In this document: positions 50,789 to 60,579 of the stretch, piece by piece
How positions within the stretch are numbered: position 1 is the first letter of the stretch
Layout: each line of letters starts with the position of its first letter
Assembly: GCA_977006965.1 (NCBI GenBank)
Contig: OZ345373.1
Coordinates: 1,116,001 to 1,180,000, forward strand
Reading direction: 5' to 3'
DNA length: 64,000 nt
DNA from: Phymatolithon calcareum
Lineage: Eukaryota; Rhodophyta; Florideophyceae; Hapalidiales
Program-made: the position numbers and the translations under genes
Notes under the pieces: model-generated
Database searches by the model: none
Told to the model about the DNA's origin: nothing
The model's input: only the letters and a program-made list of their open reading frames with translations

Positions 50789-52723
50789 CTAAGTAGTATA
50801 ACTCGGAGCGCTAGTTTGAAAGCTGTGTCCATAGTACTCTTCGAAAAACTCGTTCACGGCCGCCACACTCTCCTCCGCCGTTTTTCCTCTGGTGTAAATG
50901 AAATGCTCTTGCACAGTGGCAATCGACCGAGCCTCCTTTTCCGGTCTTGCGAATACAAGGTCAGAGAATTTCCGAGCCAAAGTGCGGTCGGCATCAGGAT
51001 AGAAGCTGAGAAAGTAACTCGACATCTGAATCCTGTCTGGTGTCTTGAACTCGAAACGCCGATCCACCCGTCCCGCTCGCGTCAGCGCCGGGTCGAGTCG
51101 CTCGGGATGGTTCGTTGTCATCACGGTCAAGACCCCGTCTGCAGAAACAAGCCCATCTAAGGCATTGAGCAGTCCAGAAAATGTAACGAGCGAGAGTGTC
51201 TCTGACTTGCGCCTCTCATTGAACAAGACATCAATATCCTCAATGACAAGCATTCCAGGGTTCGGAATGTGCATGACGGCTTGCTGTAGCGTCTTGTTCT
51301 CGAAATGGTTATCACTTAGTGACAAAAAGCATGCCTTGAGCCCTACCTCACCCGCAAGAGCCCTGATAGTGGAAGTTTTTCCCGTCCCAGGAGGACCGTA
51401 AAACAAATAGCACCTGCGGTGCGGCAGGCCGCGTTCGGTGTACCACCTCTCTGTTGTTTTGGACTGAAAATCTCTGAGGTCCGCAACAATCGAATCCAGT
51501 TGTCCCTCCCTCAAGACGACGCTTTCAAGCGATCTAGAATCCTTGTGCCCAGCGCACTTCCATATTGCATCACCATTCTTTAAGACATTCAGAAGGTACA
51601 ACGAGTAAGTTCGAGGCTCTGGAAGTGGTTCACACTTTTCCGACTTGTTGCGCTCATAGTGCCATTGCTTAGCATGGATGCAAAACTCTTTCAGCACATC
51701 TGCTGTGCGCGAATATAGAATTATCGAGCGGAACTTATCTAGCTCGAAGCGTCGTATGTGGCGCGCAATGACAAGAACGTTCTTGTAAATTGTCTTGGCA
51801 TATCCAGGTCCGAATGAAAACCTCGGTCTGGTGGGGTCTAGGGAGATATTCTTGCCCATCTTCTTGAACGGATGCTCAGGGCGATATTCCACTGACCCGC
51901 TCAAGGTTGAAAGAACGCCAGGGTACTTGCGTTCGCTCAGAGCGCATTTTCTCTTGAACTCTCGAAGGAGGGTCTCCTTGCGCTTTCGACTTTGATCCTC
52001 ACTGTTCGGAGGTGGAGGCGGGGCTTTAGGCTTCGGAGGTGGAGGCGGGACTTTAGGTTTCGGAGGTGGAGGCGGGATGCTATTTGCAGTTCCACCGTCG
52101 TTGTTAGGTTTCGGAGGTGGAGGCGGGATGCTGTTTGCAGTGTCACCGTCGTCATTAGGTTTCGGAGGTGGAGGCGGGATGCTGTTTGCAGTATCACCGT
52201 CGTCGTTAGGTTTCGGAGGTGGAAGCGGGATGCTACATGCAGTGTCACCGTCATCGTTAGGTTTCGGAGGTGGAGGCAGGATGCTACTTGCAGTGTCACC
52301 GTCGACCTTAGGTTTTGGAGGAGTTCGTTGTTCGCAGGAGCTGTCGTCGTCAGACGTGAGTGCATCTGGGGTCACGAAAGGGTCTTCGCTCTTCTTTTCT
52401 TCTTCTTTCTTTGGGGGTGGAGGGGGCTTGGGCTTGGGCTTGGGCTTGAGCTTGGGCTTGGGCTTAGGCGGCGGCGGTTTCGGCTTCGGAAAATCCTCAC
52501 CAATATCCACCGCGCGGTGGTACATGTATTCCACCAGAGCTTCGTACAACTGATTACCTGGGCGCAAAACTTCAATACGGGGCACGAGAAAGGCAGATGT
52601 TTCCAGCATGTTCGCGATCCATTCCGGGCACATTTCGGCGCCGACATCGTCAATGACAAGCTCACCGGCGGAGACTGTCGCTTCAATGGATTTCTGATTC
52701 GTTTGGCACTGCTCACTTGCCAT
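50789..52723 (-). CDS. BCS1-like AAA ATPase with proline/lysine repeats
   Basis: This is a 644-residue protein. Its C-terminal third is a BCS1-type AAA domain. It shows Walker A GPPGTGKTS (near 441), Walker B LVIEDIDVLF (near 488), sensor-1 VMTTNHPERLDPAL and the arginine-finger region RAGRVDRRFEF. The preceding YLFYGP and RSLESVVL segments are also family-typical. BCS1 itself translocates the Rieske protein in mitochondria; plant relatives serve other membranes. Residues 80-110 are Lys-Pro repeats, and residues 140-230 are about five 17-residue repeats (DDGDTANSIPPPPPKPN). No clear N-terminal transmembrane helix is visible, unlike classical BCS1. The first in-frame ATG is 52723. The role is open. 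Confidence 0.85.
   Translation of the reverse strand: MASEQCQTNQKSIEATVSAGELVIDDVGAEMCPEWIANMLETSAFLVPRIEVLRPGNQLYEALVEYMYHRAVDIGEDFPKPKPPPPKPKPKLKPKPKPKPPPPPKKEEEKKSEDPFVTPDALTSDDDSSCEQRTPPKPKVDGDTASSILPPPPKPNDDGDTACSIPLPPPKPNDDGDTANSIPPPPPKPNDDGDTANSIPPPPPKPNNDGGTANSIPPPPPKPKVPPPPPKPKAPPPPPNSEDQSRKRKETLLREFKRKCALSERKYPGVLSTLSGSVEYRPEHPFKKMGKNISLDPTRPRFSFGPGYAKTIYKNVLVIARHIRRFELDKFRSIILYSRTADVLKEFCIHAKQWHYERNKSEKCEPLPEPRTYSLYLLNVLKNGDAIWKCAGHKDSRSLESVVLREGQLDSIVADLRDFQSKTTERWYTERGLPHRRCYLFYGPPGTGKTSTIRALAGEVGLKACFLSLSDNHFENKTLQQAVMHIPNPGMLVIEDIDVLFNERRKSETLSLVTFSGLLNALDGLVSADGVLTVMTTNHPERLDPALTRAGRVDRRFEFKTPDRIQMSSYFLSFYPDADRTLARKFSDLVFARPEKEARSIATVQEHFIYTRGKTAEESVAAVNEFFEEYYGHSFQTSAPSYTT
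52059..52313 (-). repeat. Coding minisatellite, 51-base unit, five copies
   Basis: The TTCGGAGGTGG motif recurs at 52059, 52110, 52161, 52212 and 52263, exactly 51 bases apart. Each unit encodes 17 residues of the Pro-rich region of the BCS1-like protein. Units differ by a few substitutions, mostly third-base or conservative. Confidence 0.9.
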
Positions 52724-53235
52724 GTTGTCAGCCTTGTATTCACAGCTCACAGTTGATTGATTAGTTGCGGCAGCGCTACTGTAACATAAGGTGCAGGGGG
52801 ATGGAGCAAGGATACGTCCGACAAACGCATAAGGCGACCCAAGAGTGGCTTTGGTTGCTCGTTGGGTTACCGATTTTTCCAATTGGCCCGAGAATTTAGT
52901 TTATGGAAATAACCGCAGCTCGAGCAGTTAGAGGCCGTAAAGCAGTGTAACATTATGACGGAAGGGCCTGCACTACAAGAGTGGATTATCTGTGGACGAC
53001 ACTCGTCGTGTGCAACTGTAGCCAACTGGAGAAGTGGATTGTGTCTGATTCCAAGTTCAGAAGGGCGATAGTACTCCGCACGTAGTGCACAGGGTTGGGT
53101 AGGACAGCGAGCCCCGACTAAGACAAGTAGCATATTAGGGTTACACTGGGAGATTGGAGTTTTTCTTTACCTACCGTCTCTCGCGCGGGAAAATGCTTTG
53201 AAAAAGCGTTCTCATTGCTCTGCTACCTCATAATA

Positions 53236-53578
53236 TTCATTCGTTCGTTTTGCGTATTCCCCTTGTGGGGTTAGAAACACTTTGAGGGCCTAAGCTTCTT
53301 CTGTTCTAATCTATTTGTTTAGAGTTTGACTGCCTCTTGCACGTCGAGGTCCGGGAAGTCGCCAAAGACTGACTCTGGAGCAGGTCGAACGCAGTGAAGC
53401 AGCACTTGACGAACCAAGCGACTTTGTTCGAGAGACCACTGCAGTTCCATGTCGCAACGCGAAGCTTAGTGGAGAAACTTATAGCTTCCCTAGTGCCTAG
53501 TCTGCCTCCTTCGTTTCCCTTTCGGGAAGCGTCCCTTCGCAGCAACTGAAGGGATTCTGCTCCGCCCGCGAGTAGCAT
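53236..53578 (-). pseudogene. LINE endonuclease fragment and dispersed repeat (copy 2)
   Basis: On the minus strand a short frame reads LRVATWNCSGLSNKV, which resembles the start of a LINE apurinic-type endonuclease (RVATWN...GL). After frame changes the sequence continues into the same coding-like repeat as 7107-7262 (VRPAPESVFGD ... KKLRPS). All frames are broken. Confidence 0.5.
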
Positions 53579-55759
53579 TACAGAACAGGAAAATCTCTAC
53601 CTTTTAAAAACCGTCACGAGACGCTGATAAGCTCGCTAAACGTGGGGAGTCCTTGGGACATTGCAAACTCCCCCGCGTGGATCGTCGTACGGTGAATGTC
53701 AAAAAAAATTGCGTGGCACTGGCGGCGAAATGAGGTTTCTACTCGAGATCTCTTAAGGAAAGTAGAGGTACATTTTGGAGTTTTTTGAGTGTACCGCCTT
53801 CGTTGAAATGGAGCTATTGACTTTCGACAGCCTTGCGTCTTCGGTGTTCATCGAATGTGTAGCTTAAAGCGTCCACAGACGCGTGGGTACCACATGCAAC
53901 TTCAAGCGCCCTCTCTCTCGGAACCCAATTTTTTGCTCGAACGTTCACGGATTCTTGATGTCGTCAAAAGAGCGCACAACGCCACGGAGATCGACACCTT
54001 CACGGATACATATTCTTATCAACAGGAACTGCGTAGTACGATCGCCTTTTCGGATGCTACCCAATTGCTGGAAAGTTTCTTCTACAGATATTCGTAAAAG
54101 TTTCTCCCAGCTGCGACATTGAAAGCAGTACTTCAATTCTATGGCGCCAGTGCGTGCACACGCCAGGAGCCATCATGACGTGTCTTGGGAATGATACTGC
54201 TGAGGCTCATTACTGTATATACTCAATTCAATAACACGGCTGATGGAATACCAGTTGGTCATTCACACACAGCAAGAGCGCGTTGTCCGACCTATCGCAT
54301 GAAGATAGGAAAGGATACGAGCTTATATTCAGCTCTATCGCGAAAAATGGCCAGTTCTATTGCCCAGCTGGAAAACTCTTCACATATTAAAGAACGAAAA
54401 CGCCGAGCTTCATTGCGATTCTGGATAACTCCAAGGCCGTGATGCACCTAACGTTCCACTTCACACTATGCTACGTTATTCCAATAACTGCAGCCAATCC
54501 GTAGAAGCGAGCAGCCTCAACAGTATCTTCGCACCTATCCCAGACAGTAGCATTTAGAACTACAATATGGTGCCGAACCGTGGCTGCAGCGGAAGCTGAC
54601 TGAAACAGCAGAATAACTTCAGCTTTAGCTATGCTTACGCAAAATCTGCGCAAATACCAAACCCCAGGTTGACTTTGTGCATTGTTGCGTACAGTGTCCG
54701 TGGTCATGCCAGTCCAACGAACTTTTGACAGCTTGGCCAAGCAACATTAACGAACAAACATCAACCATGTGCCGCTGAGCAGGAATACCCTTGCAGTTTC
54801 GATCAACTTCCTCTAACGCCACTTCTAGGCCAGGAACTAATTCGCAGTCGATTCCGTCCACAACCAGAACCAATGATCAGCTTCCACAATATTCACGCAA
54901 AACTCCAACCCCACGCTTTTAGCTATGTACCAGAATCACTGCGCTTGGTTACAGCCAATACGTTCTGCAGGTCGGACTAAAATCACACCGGCAATAGCGT
55001 TCGTCCGGACCGACAGCACGCCGATCTGTCATGTGCAACGTTGTCACGAGCTCCGGCACCGAGGCCATACAGTCGCGTATCTTCCGTCTTCCTCACACTG
55101 CTCCATCCACAAATAATAACCCCAAGAAAATGACTGTAGATTGCCGTTTTCCATACCGTGCCGACTTGCCTGACGCAGACAAAATTCCGGGTATTTCCAG
55201 GGTCTTAAGCTAGACCATCATCATTTTCAGTGTCATCGCGTGGTACACAGCTTCTTCTTCTTCTTTAATGCAGGTTTCGGAGTTGTCGAACAACTCCCCA
55301 TCCTTACGGCTACAGTAGACTTTAACAGATACGAGTGGTATTTGACGTCACAACAGCTCTAAGCCGCACAAAGTGCAGAGCTTCGGGGAGCTTAACATCT
55401 AAATCTCTACGCAGCCAATCTTCAGCCGCCGTCCTTCAAAGGGATGACCCGGGTTGGAAACCATTTAGGATGCTCACGGTAGCTCGTCGTCTCGTTACCT
55501 TCTTTCAACTCCTTCTGTCCTCTCTCCCAGCTTCCTTGAGCATTGCGGCACGCCACTCAGGGCGGAATCCGTGTACTACCAAACTACCAGAAGGTGATAG
55601 TCTTCTCCCATGGGGAGGCCGGAGCACAGCTCTTGCCATTTCAAAAAACCCTGCCTTGGAGCGGGGAAAAATTCCTTGCTCTGCTCTTGTCTCGTTCCTG
55701 TAACGCACAGGTGCACGCGTGGTCGGACCGGTTATGATATCCGGCCTGCATCAAATCCG

Positions 55760-56576
55760 CTTAAGGACCTACTTCCCCATCTTTGAAGCGCTCTCACTGG
55801 CCGAAACAATGCTCATAAACTGGATGAAAATTTTAATTATGTCGTTTGCACCGACGGGACTGTATCCAGTTTCAAGAAAATGTGTAGAAACAAGTGAAAT
55901 ATTTTCAAATATGAAGTCAACAAAAGTATCCAATATTCGGCTCTAATCAATCATTACAGAAAAATGCTTACTGTGTTTCCTTCGAACAGTTTCAGCTTCT
56001 CGTCGGGGCGCAACGTGAATTTTAGTATATTTTTCGCCTGCTCCTTTGCCGATTTTAAAAAACTTTCGGTCTCGCGGCGCGAACTTGTTTGCCACCTAGA
56101 CGTTCGATTTTACCAAATTTGCAGTATTCCTGCGGTAGTCTACAACCATGCGAAACTTTTGACCGAGGCAATAAGAAATTCATCTAGTCGTTTTCGAGAT
56201 AATTGTCCATCTTTGTAGGCGATTATTTTTCCAGATCAGAATTACGAAAAGTGCTCTACACTCCTTATTTCATCCCCTTTCTTTGATTTTTTTTTGATTT
56301 TTGGATAACCTACATTCTTGGCTTTCTATAATAGTTTTCGAAATGCGAAGAACGGATCAGGAAGTGGTCTTAAACTGCGCGTTTAAGGAGCTGTCCCGAT
56401 TTTCGAAGGAACCCTCTGCTGAGAATTTCTAGAAAAAGTTTCCACGGCGCGAGGACTTTTTTTTTGCTTAGCCAGTTATGTACTGCCATAACAGAATGTG
56501 TCCAATGAGCTTCTCGGATTGCCAAGCTCATAAAAAATAAAAGTGAAAATCTAAGATGGGGATGTAGGTCCTTAAG
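55760..56576 (+). mobile_element. TIR transposon, non-autonomous, TTAA-flanked (copy B)
   Basis: The two ends are inverted repeats: 55760-55783 against 56553-56576 match at 23 of 24 positions (CTTAAGGACCTAC then T/A then TCCCCATCTT). TTAA (55761-55764 and 56572-56575) is either the target duplication, as in piggyBac-like elements, or part of the repeat. The interior matches copy A (5770-6392) and has no transposase. At about 817 bases it fits a MITE or deletion derivative. Confidence 0.75.
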
Positions 56577-57315
56577 TTCGTAAGATTTCTTCGAAATCCG
56601 ACGACGAGCGTGGCGAGTTCTCGATTCGCCGAGTCCCAGGCGGGCGCGTTCGCGATCGCGCCAGCCATTTCCGGCGGGAGGTAGACAGCTTGCGATTCAG
56701 TTTCGCGTGCATGGCCTTCACCAACGTCAAACTCACCACCGCCGTTGTCCAGCACTGGCATCTCTCGCACTATCCAAACGTGCATATCCAAGACTCAACC
56801 AGGGTAGCGATGTGATCGGCAGCATAGCGGAAGCCTCCGTTTTATAGAGCTGCAAATCATAGAGGTGGTGCTGAAAGCATGGATCCAGTATCTTTTCTAA
56901 AGATGGTTATTAAAGTAGTAACGGATAACCAATCGATCTCAAAGGAAAGAACGCACACATCAGGCGTCAATTCTTTCCGAGGGTCTAATGATTGGACCCT
57001 GGGGGCGACCATACATTTGCTAAAGCAGCTGTTGTTCGCGCATTTGCTTTCGCACTCGGCATCCCTATAAACTGATACGTCCCGTTCGCGTTTGAGAGCG
57101 GCAGCAAGACGGTGTTATCGTCGCTGCTGTGACACAGTACTTTTTCGCAAGGCAAGGATATAAATTTCCAAGGAGTACAGGTACAATTATTCTATAGAAG
57201 TTGTCCGGGCGGTGTGGACGGTATCATACCGTCACGTGCTATCGATAGCATCCGTCTTCGAAGCTGACCCTTCCTGCAACTATGCCACGTGTCTACTATT
57301 GAAGCGGAGTAGTCC

Positions 57316-57900
57316 GTGATTTTAGATCAAATTGTCTACAGTTTGATCCAAATTCACGGAAAGGGACAGTTGCCCCGACTTGATCAAGTCGTGGCAACCG
57401 CCCTCGGCTCTTACGACAGAACTCGCTGGGCTTCGATGGGCGTTACATGGAGCAAACCTCCAGCACCGCCAGATGTGTTGTCCGTGAATCTTGGAAAAGG
57501 AGGGGAAGAGCCGTTCGTGCAAGCAGTCGAGATTCAGATTAAATTTGCACATGCTGAGAAGGAGACGCTGCAGAACTTTACGTGGCGCGTGATCTATGAG
57601 GTGGACATAGCGGACTTGCGTCAGCAGCATGTGCTTTTCGAAATTGAGGCGGTGCCCTTGCGGTACGATCAGCCGCACTTGATCAAGGTGCCAAGTTGTT
57701 GCTTTCAAAAACTGCTGGACGAGACAAGCGCGGACAGACTATGCAACGTCAGCGCTCTTTTCGTGTTGATGTTGGACAAATCAGGCATTGAAATTATGCG
57801 ATTTTCAGCAGTGATGGAGGTCTATCAAATGGACAGCAGGGCCAAGCTGCAAGTTGCGAGCTTGCGTAGGCGGATTTATGCCCCTCTGTCGCCGTCGTGA
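57316..57900 (+). CDS. Hypothetical protein, probably 3' exon of a longer gene
   Basis: An open frame of about 194 codons with typical host codon use and a balanced, folded-looking composition (FTWRVIYEVDIADL, VLFEIEAVPLRY, NVSALFVLMLDKSGIEI). The first ATG is only at 57439, after residues that look genuine, so the true start may be in an upstream exon. TTTTAG at 57322-57327 could be a splice acceptor. The strand pattern weakly recalls a COMM domain, but I would not assign it. It ends 150 bases from the convergent D27-like gene. Confidence 0.5.
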   Translation: MILDQIVYSLIQIHGKGQLPRLDQVVATALGSYDRTRWASMGVTWSKPPAPPDVLSVNLGKGGEEPFVQAVEIQIKFAHAEKETLQNFTWRVIYEVDIADLRQQHVLFEIEAVPLRYDQPHLIKVPSCCFQKLLDETSADRLCNVSALFVLMLDKSGIEIMRFSAVMEVYQMDSRAKLQVASLRRRIYAPLSPS

Positions 57901-58049
57901 TGTTTTGTGCGTGGTTCGGAATCTAAAATACGCATTATAAGTGGTTTTTTGCTGTTAATGCACGAATGGAAGCGTCAGTTTAGTTGGTGCGTGAATGGCA
58001 AGTGCGACGCAAGTGACTTGCTCCAAAATCGAAGACGTATCATGATGGC

Positions 58050-59179
58050 TCACTTTGATTCATAGCATGGAGCATTCGAGTAAGTTTTGCGGTAAGCTTG
58101 GCTCATCTTACAAGTTTGAAGGCATTCTCCGGACGCAGCGGGGTCCTCATCTATCGGGAGCGGGGCAACTCCAAAAGTCATTTGACAACTATTGTCCTCG
58201 TAATTGGGAGTCATTCGCAGGGGGAGGCCCAGGGTATCGGTAAACAAGTTCTGAACAGGTTGCTGACCTGCGAAGAGGGAGAGGGAAAGGACGAGAATCG
58301 TGTGCGTGATGGAAAATGTTAGCATTGGATAGCGTTGAATATTGGAGCAAATTGCAATTGCGGTGAACCTTACACATATTGACGCATCTTCCAAACGCCG
58401 GGACGCAAATATGGGAAACAAAAGTCGCACACAATATGTCAGGACCACTTCTATTACCACAGCCAGTCAGGGTCGCGGAATGGGCGGCAAACTTACAATC
58501 CCTTGCAGGCAGACTCTTCCAGAAATCTGCACTTCTTGATGTATACACCCTCCCCGCCTTCGTCAGGTTTATTGCGCTCACTCTCTCCCACGAGCCAGGA
58601 GAAGCAGAGCGGGGTGAGATCAGCATTGAACGCAGGGTTGTTCGCAAACAACTTGCGGAACATCGCAACCCCGACTGGCGGGACAACGGCGGCCTGCAAC
58701 AGACCCTCCACCACTTGACGTTGCTCCTTGGGGCAACTGCGGGCGAGCAGCATACGGCACTCGTCGACGAGACCGGCATACCCTTCACGAGCGCTAGTGA
58801 ATCCGGTGCGCGAGCGTAGCGCGCTACGCAGCAGCCAGATGCATGCAAGTGCATACGGACCGTCTTCAACGGCGTCGGACGCCCCTGTCGTGGGCGTGGT
58901 TGTCGACAGCGTCTGTGTGGCTGTCGCAGGCGAGTGGTCAATGACAGCCGACTTGGAAGGGACTGGCTGCATTGGTAGCGTCTTCGGTCGCTCAGATGTT
59001 GTCATGGAACGCGGCATTGTTCGGACACATGCATTGCGACGATTGAGCGGTACCTGTCGCACTGCACCGGGTGCAGCGAAGGCCGCAGTGATAGAAATTA
59101 GAGGCTTTTGGCTTGACATCAGGACTCTCGGAAGCTTGGACAGGCTAATTTTGTCACAAGCTTTCTTGGTGGGTACCAT
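58050..59179 (-). CDS. DWARF27-like beta-carotene isomerase, three exons
   Basis: Exons 59179-58497, 58387-58374 and 58267-58050 encode about 304 residues. D27 proteins are iron-containing plastid enzymes; plant D27 isomerises all-trans to 9-cis beta-carotene at the start of strigolactone synthesis. The D27 domain (DUF4033) is clear: FRKLFANNPAFNADLTPLCFSWLVG, GVYIKKCRFLEES, then after splicing CKGLCVNMC, LFTDTLGLPL and MTPNYEDNSCQMTFG. The conserved cysteines are all present. The N-terminus is a plausible transit peptide. ATG 59179 is chosen because a TATAAAAG box lies 38 bases upstream; ATG 59299 is upstream of that box. It is divergent from an alpha/beta hydrolase gene 446 bases away. Confidence 0.88.
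58268..58373 (-). other. Intron 2 of D27-like gene (106 bases)
   Basis: Donor GTAAGG, pyrimidine-rich CCCTCTCCCTCTTCGCAG acceptor. Phase 1. Confidence 0.85.
58374..58387 (-). other. 14-base microexon of D27-like gene
   Basis: The exon ATGCGTCAATATGT encodes the centre of the family-conserved CVNMC motif. Both flanks have good splice signals (GGAAG before, GTAAGG after), and including it keeps the D27 frame. Skipping it would shift the frame. Confidence 0.8.
58388..58496 (-). other. Intron 1 of D27-like gene (109 bases)
   Basis: Donor GTAAGT after GGATT; acceptor GGAAG. Phase 2. Confidence 0.8.
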
Positions 59180-59216
59180 GCGTTCTGGGGTGAAGCGGCC
59201 GTAGCACGAGTGTCGG

Positions 59217-59224
59217 CTTTTATA
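59217..59224 (-). promoter_or_regulatory. TATA box of D27-like gene
   Basis: TATAAAAG on the minus strand, 38 bases before the ATG at 59179. It implies a short 5' UTR and supports that start. Confidence 0.6.
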
Positions 59225-59625
59225 AGGACGCGGTGATCGAATTATGAATAAACAAAGAAGAGAGGACGTACAGTCGGTCTCGAAGCGAGTGGTTGGCATG
59301 AGCGAGTTGGTCGGAAAAATCGGATTGGGGGCAGAGTATGTATGATCCGAACATATATATTTAGTTCTTGTTTTCAATATTTACTGGGCCGAGGAGGATC
59401 CTCTTCATGAAACTGATCTCCCAATTGATCGATCCGGCAGAGTCTCTCCCAGTGCGCCACTTTGCCCAGCCCGGTGCACGTCGACGTACCGAGACTACGG
59501 TAAGCACTATTCGCACGACGAGCGCACAGTCTGCCGGCGGTACAGTTCACGCGACTGCCTGAACGCTGTATCCGCGAGACACGCACACGTCTGTGACGGG
59601 TACCATCCCGCAGTGCCTCTCCGCA

Positions 59626-60579
59626 ATGGCATTTTGCATCGCAGCGCCGACGGGGCGGCATCATCGGCGTCGAGCCCGCGCGCCGTGCGCCACGACATGC
59701 AGTGCTCAGCGCCCGCTGTACGTGCGCGAGGCGAATCCAAACGGGAAACGGACAGTACTCCTTTTGCCCGACTTCCTGACCGACGGTCGTCTTTTCGCAC
59801 GCCTGGTACGAGAGCCGGTGATGGCGGACACGCGACTGGTCGCCGTCGATCTGCGCGGACATGGTCGGTCGCCAATACCTGATGCGCCGTACAGCCATGC
59901 AAAGGATATGCGCACTGTTGCAAACATGTGTGGGGAAGATGCGGTGCATCTTGTCGGCGCTGGATTAGGGGGTATTCACGCGCTCGAGGCGGCGGTCGGT
60001 GTGGGGAATGACGGATGGATACGCAGTGTTGCGCTACTCGCTAGCGGACTGCCGGGACATGCATGGCGAAAAGAAGCTTTTCTGAACGTTACGGCTGCGA
60101 GAAGATCGGGTGATGGGGAAGATGGTGAAGATGTATCGGAGACGGCAAAGTGGGTGAGAAAGTTTATTGGTGCCAATGAGGCTTGGGGAGAGGTTTTGAA
60201 ACACAGTGATGCTAGTGTGATTGCCAAGCTCAAGGACATGGTGAAGGAGTATTCTGGGTACCATTTTAGGGAGAGGGACTTGGAGATCAGACCGGGAAAC
60301 GGGGTGCCCTTGAGTGAACGATTGCATCAGGTTACTGTACCTGTTCTAGCCGCTGTGGGTGAACGCGACACAAAAGATTTTAAGGACATTGCACATGAAA
60401 TTTTGGGCGGCGTTAAGGTACCTTTCCGACAATCCCCTTATTTTGTTCCGGCGGCTGCACACTTCCCTACACTGGAGAATCCAGCAGAATGCTCACGGGT
60501 GCTTATTGAGTTTTGGAACTCTCTCGAAACTGGAGAGATGACGCATCAAGGAGACCACCTGAAGGTCGCTTCTGAATGA
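59626..60579 (+). CDS. Alpha/beta hydrolase-fold protein, nucleophile Ser replaced by Gly
   Basis: This is a 317-residue intronless protein with an Arg/Ala-rich N-terminus fitting a plastid transit peptide (to about residue 35). The fold is evident from VLLLPDFLTDGRLFARL (oxyanion strand), VAVDLRGHGRSP, the elbow VGAGLGGIHAL, AAVGERDTKDF (acid) and AAAHFPTLENPAE (His). The elbow should read G-x-S-x-G; here the nucleophile position is Gly113, so classical serine hydrolysis is unlikely unless another residue serves. The acid and histidine are kept. It could be a ligand-binding or non-hydrolytic member. Its start lies 446 bases from the divergent D27-like gene. The first in-frame ATG is 59626. 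Confidence 0.82.
   Translation: MAFCIAAPTGRHHRRRARAPCATTCSAQRPLYVREANPNGKRTVLLLPDFLTDGRLFARLVREPVMADTRLVAVDLRGHGRSPIPDAPYSHAKDMRTVANMCGEDAVHLVGAGLGGIHALEAAVGVGNDGWIRSVALLASGLPGHAWRKEAFLNVTAARRSGDGEDGEDVSETAKWVRKFIGANEAWGEVLKHSDASVIAKLKDMVKEYSGYHFRERDLEIRPGNGVPLSERLHQVTVPVLAAVGERDTKDFKDIAHEILGGVKVPFRQSPYFVPAAAHFPTLENPAECSRVLIEFWNSLETGEMTHQGDHLKVASE

Larger units (their letters stand above)
52724..57315. other. Long intergenic region with mobile-element relics
   Basis: 4.6 kb without a recognised host gene. It contains a LINE endonuclease-like fragment (53306-53578, minus strand) next to the dispersed repeat copy at 53236-53394, and a TIR element at 55760-56576. Frames at 53855-54097 and 55335-55708 show nothing I recognise. 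Confidence 0.5.
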
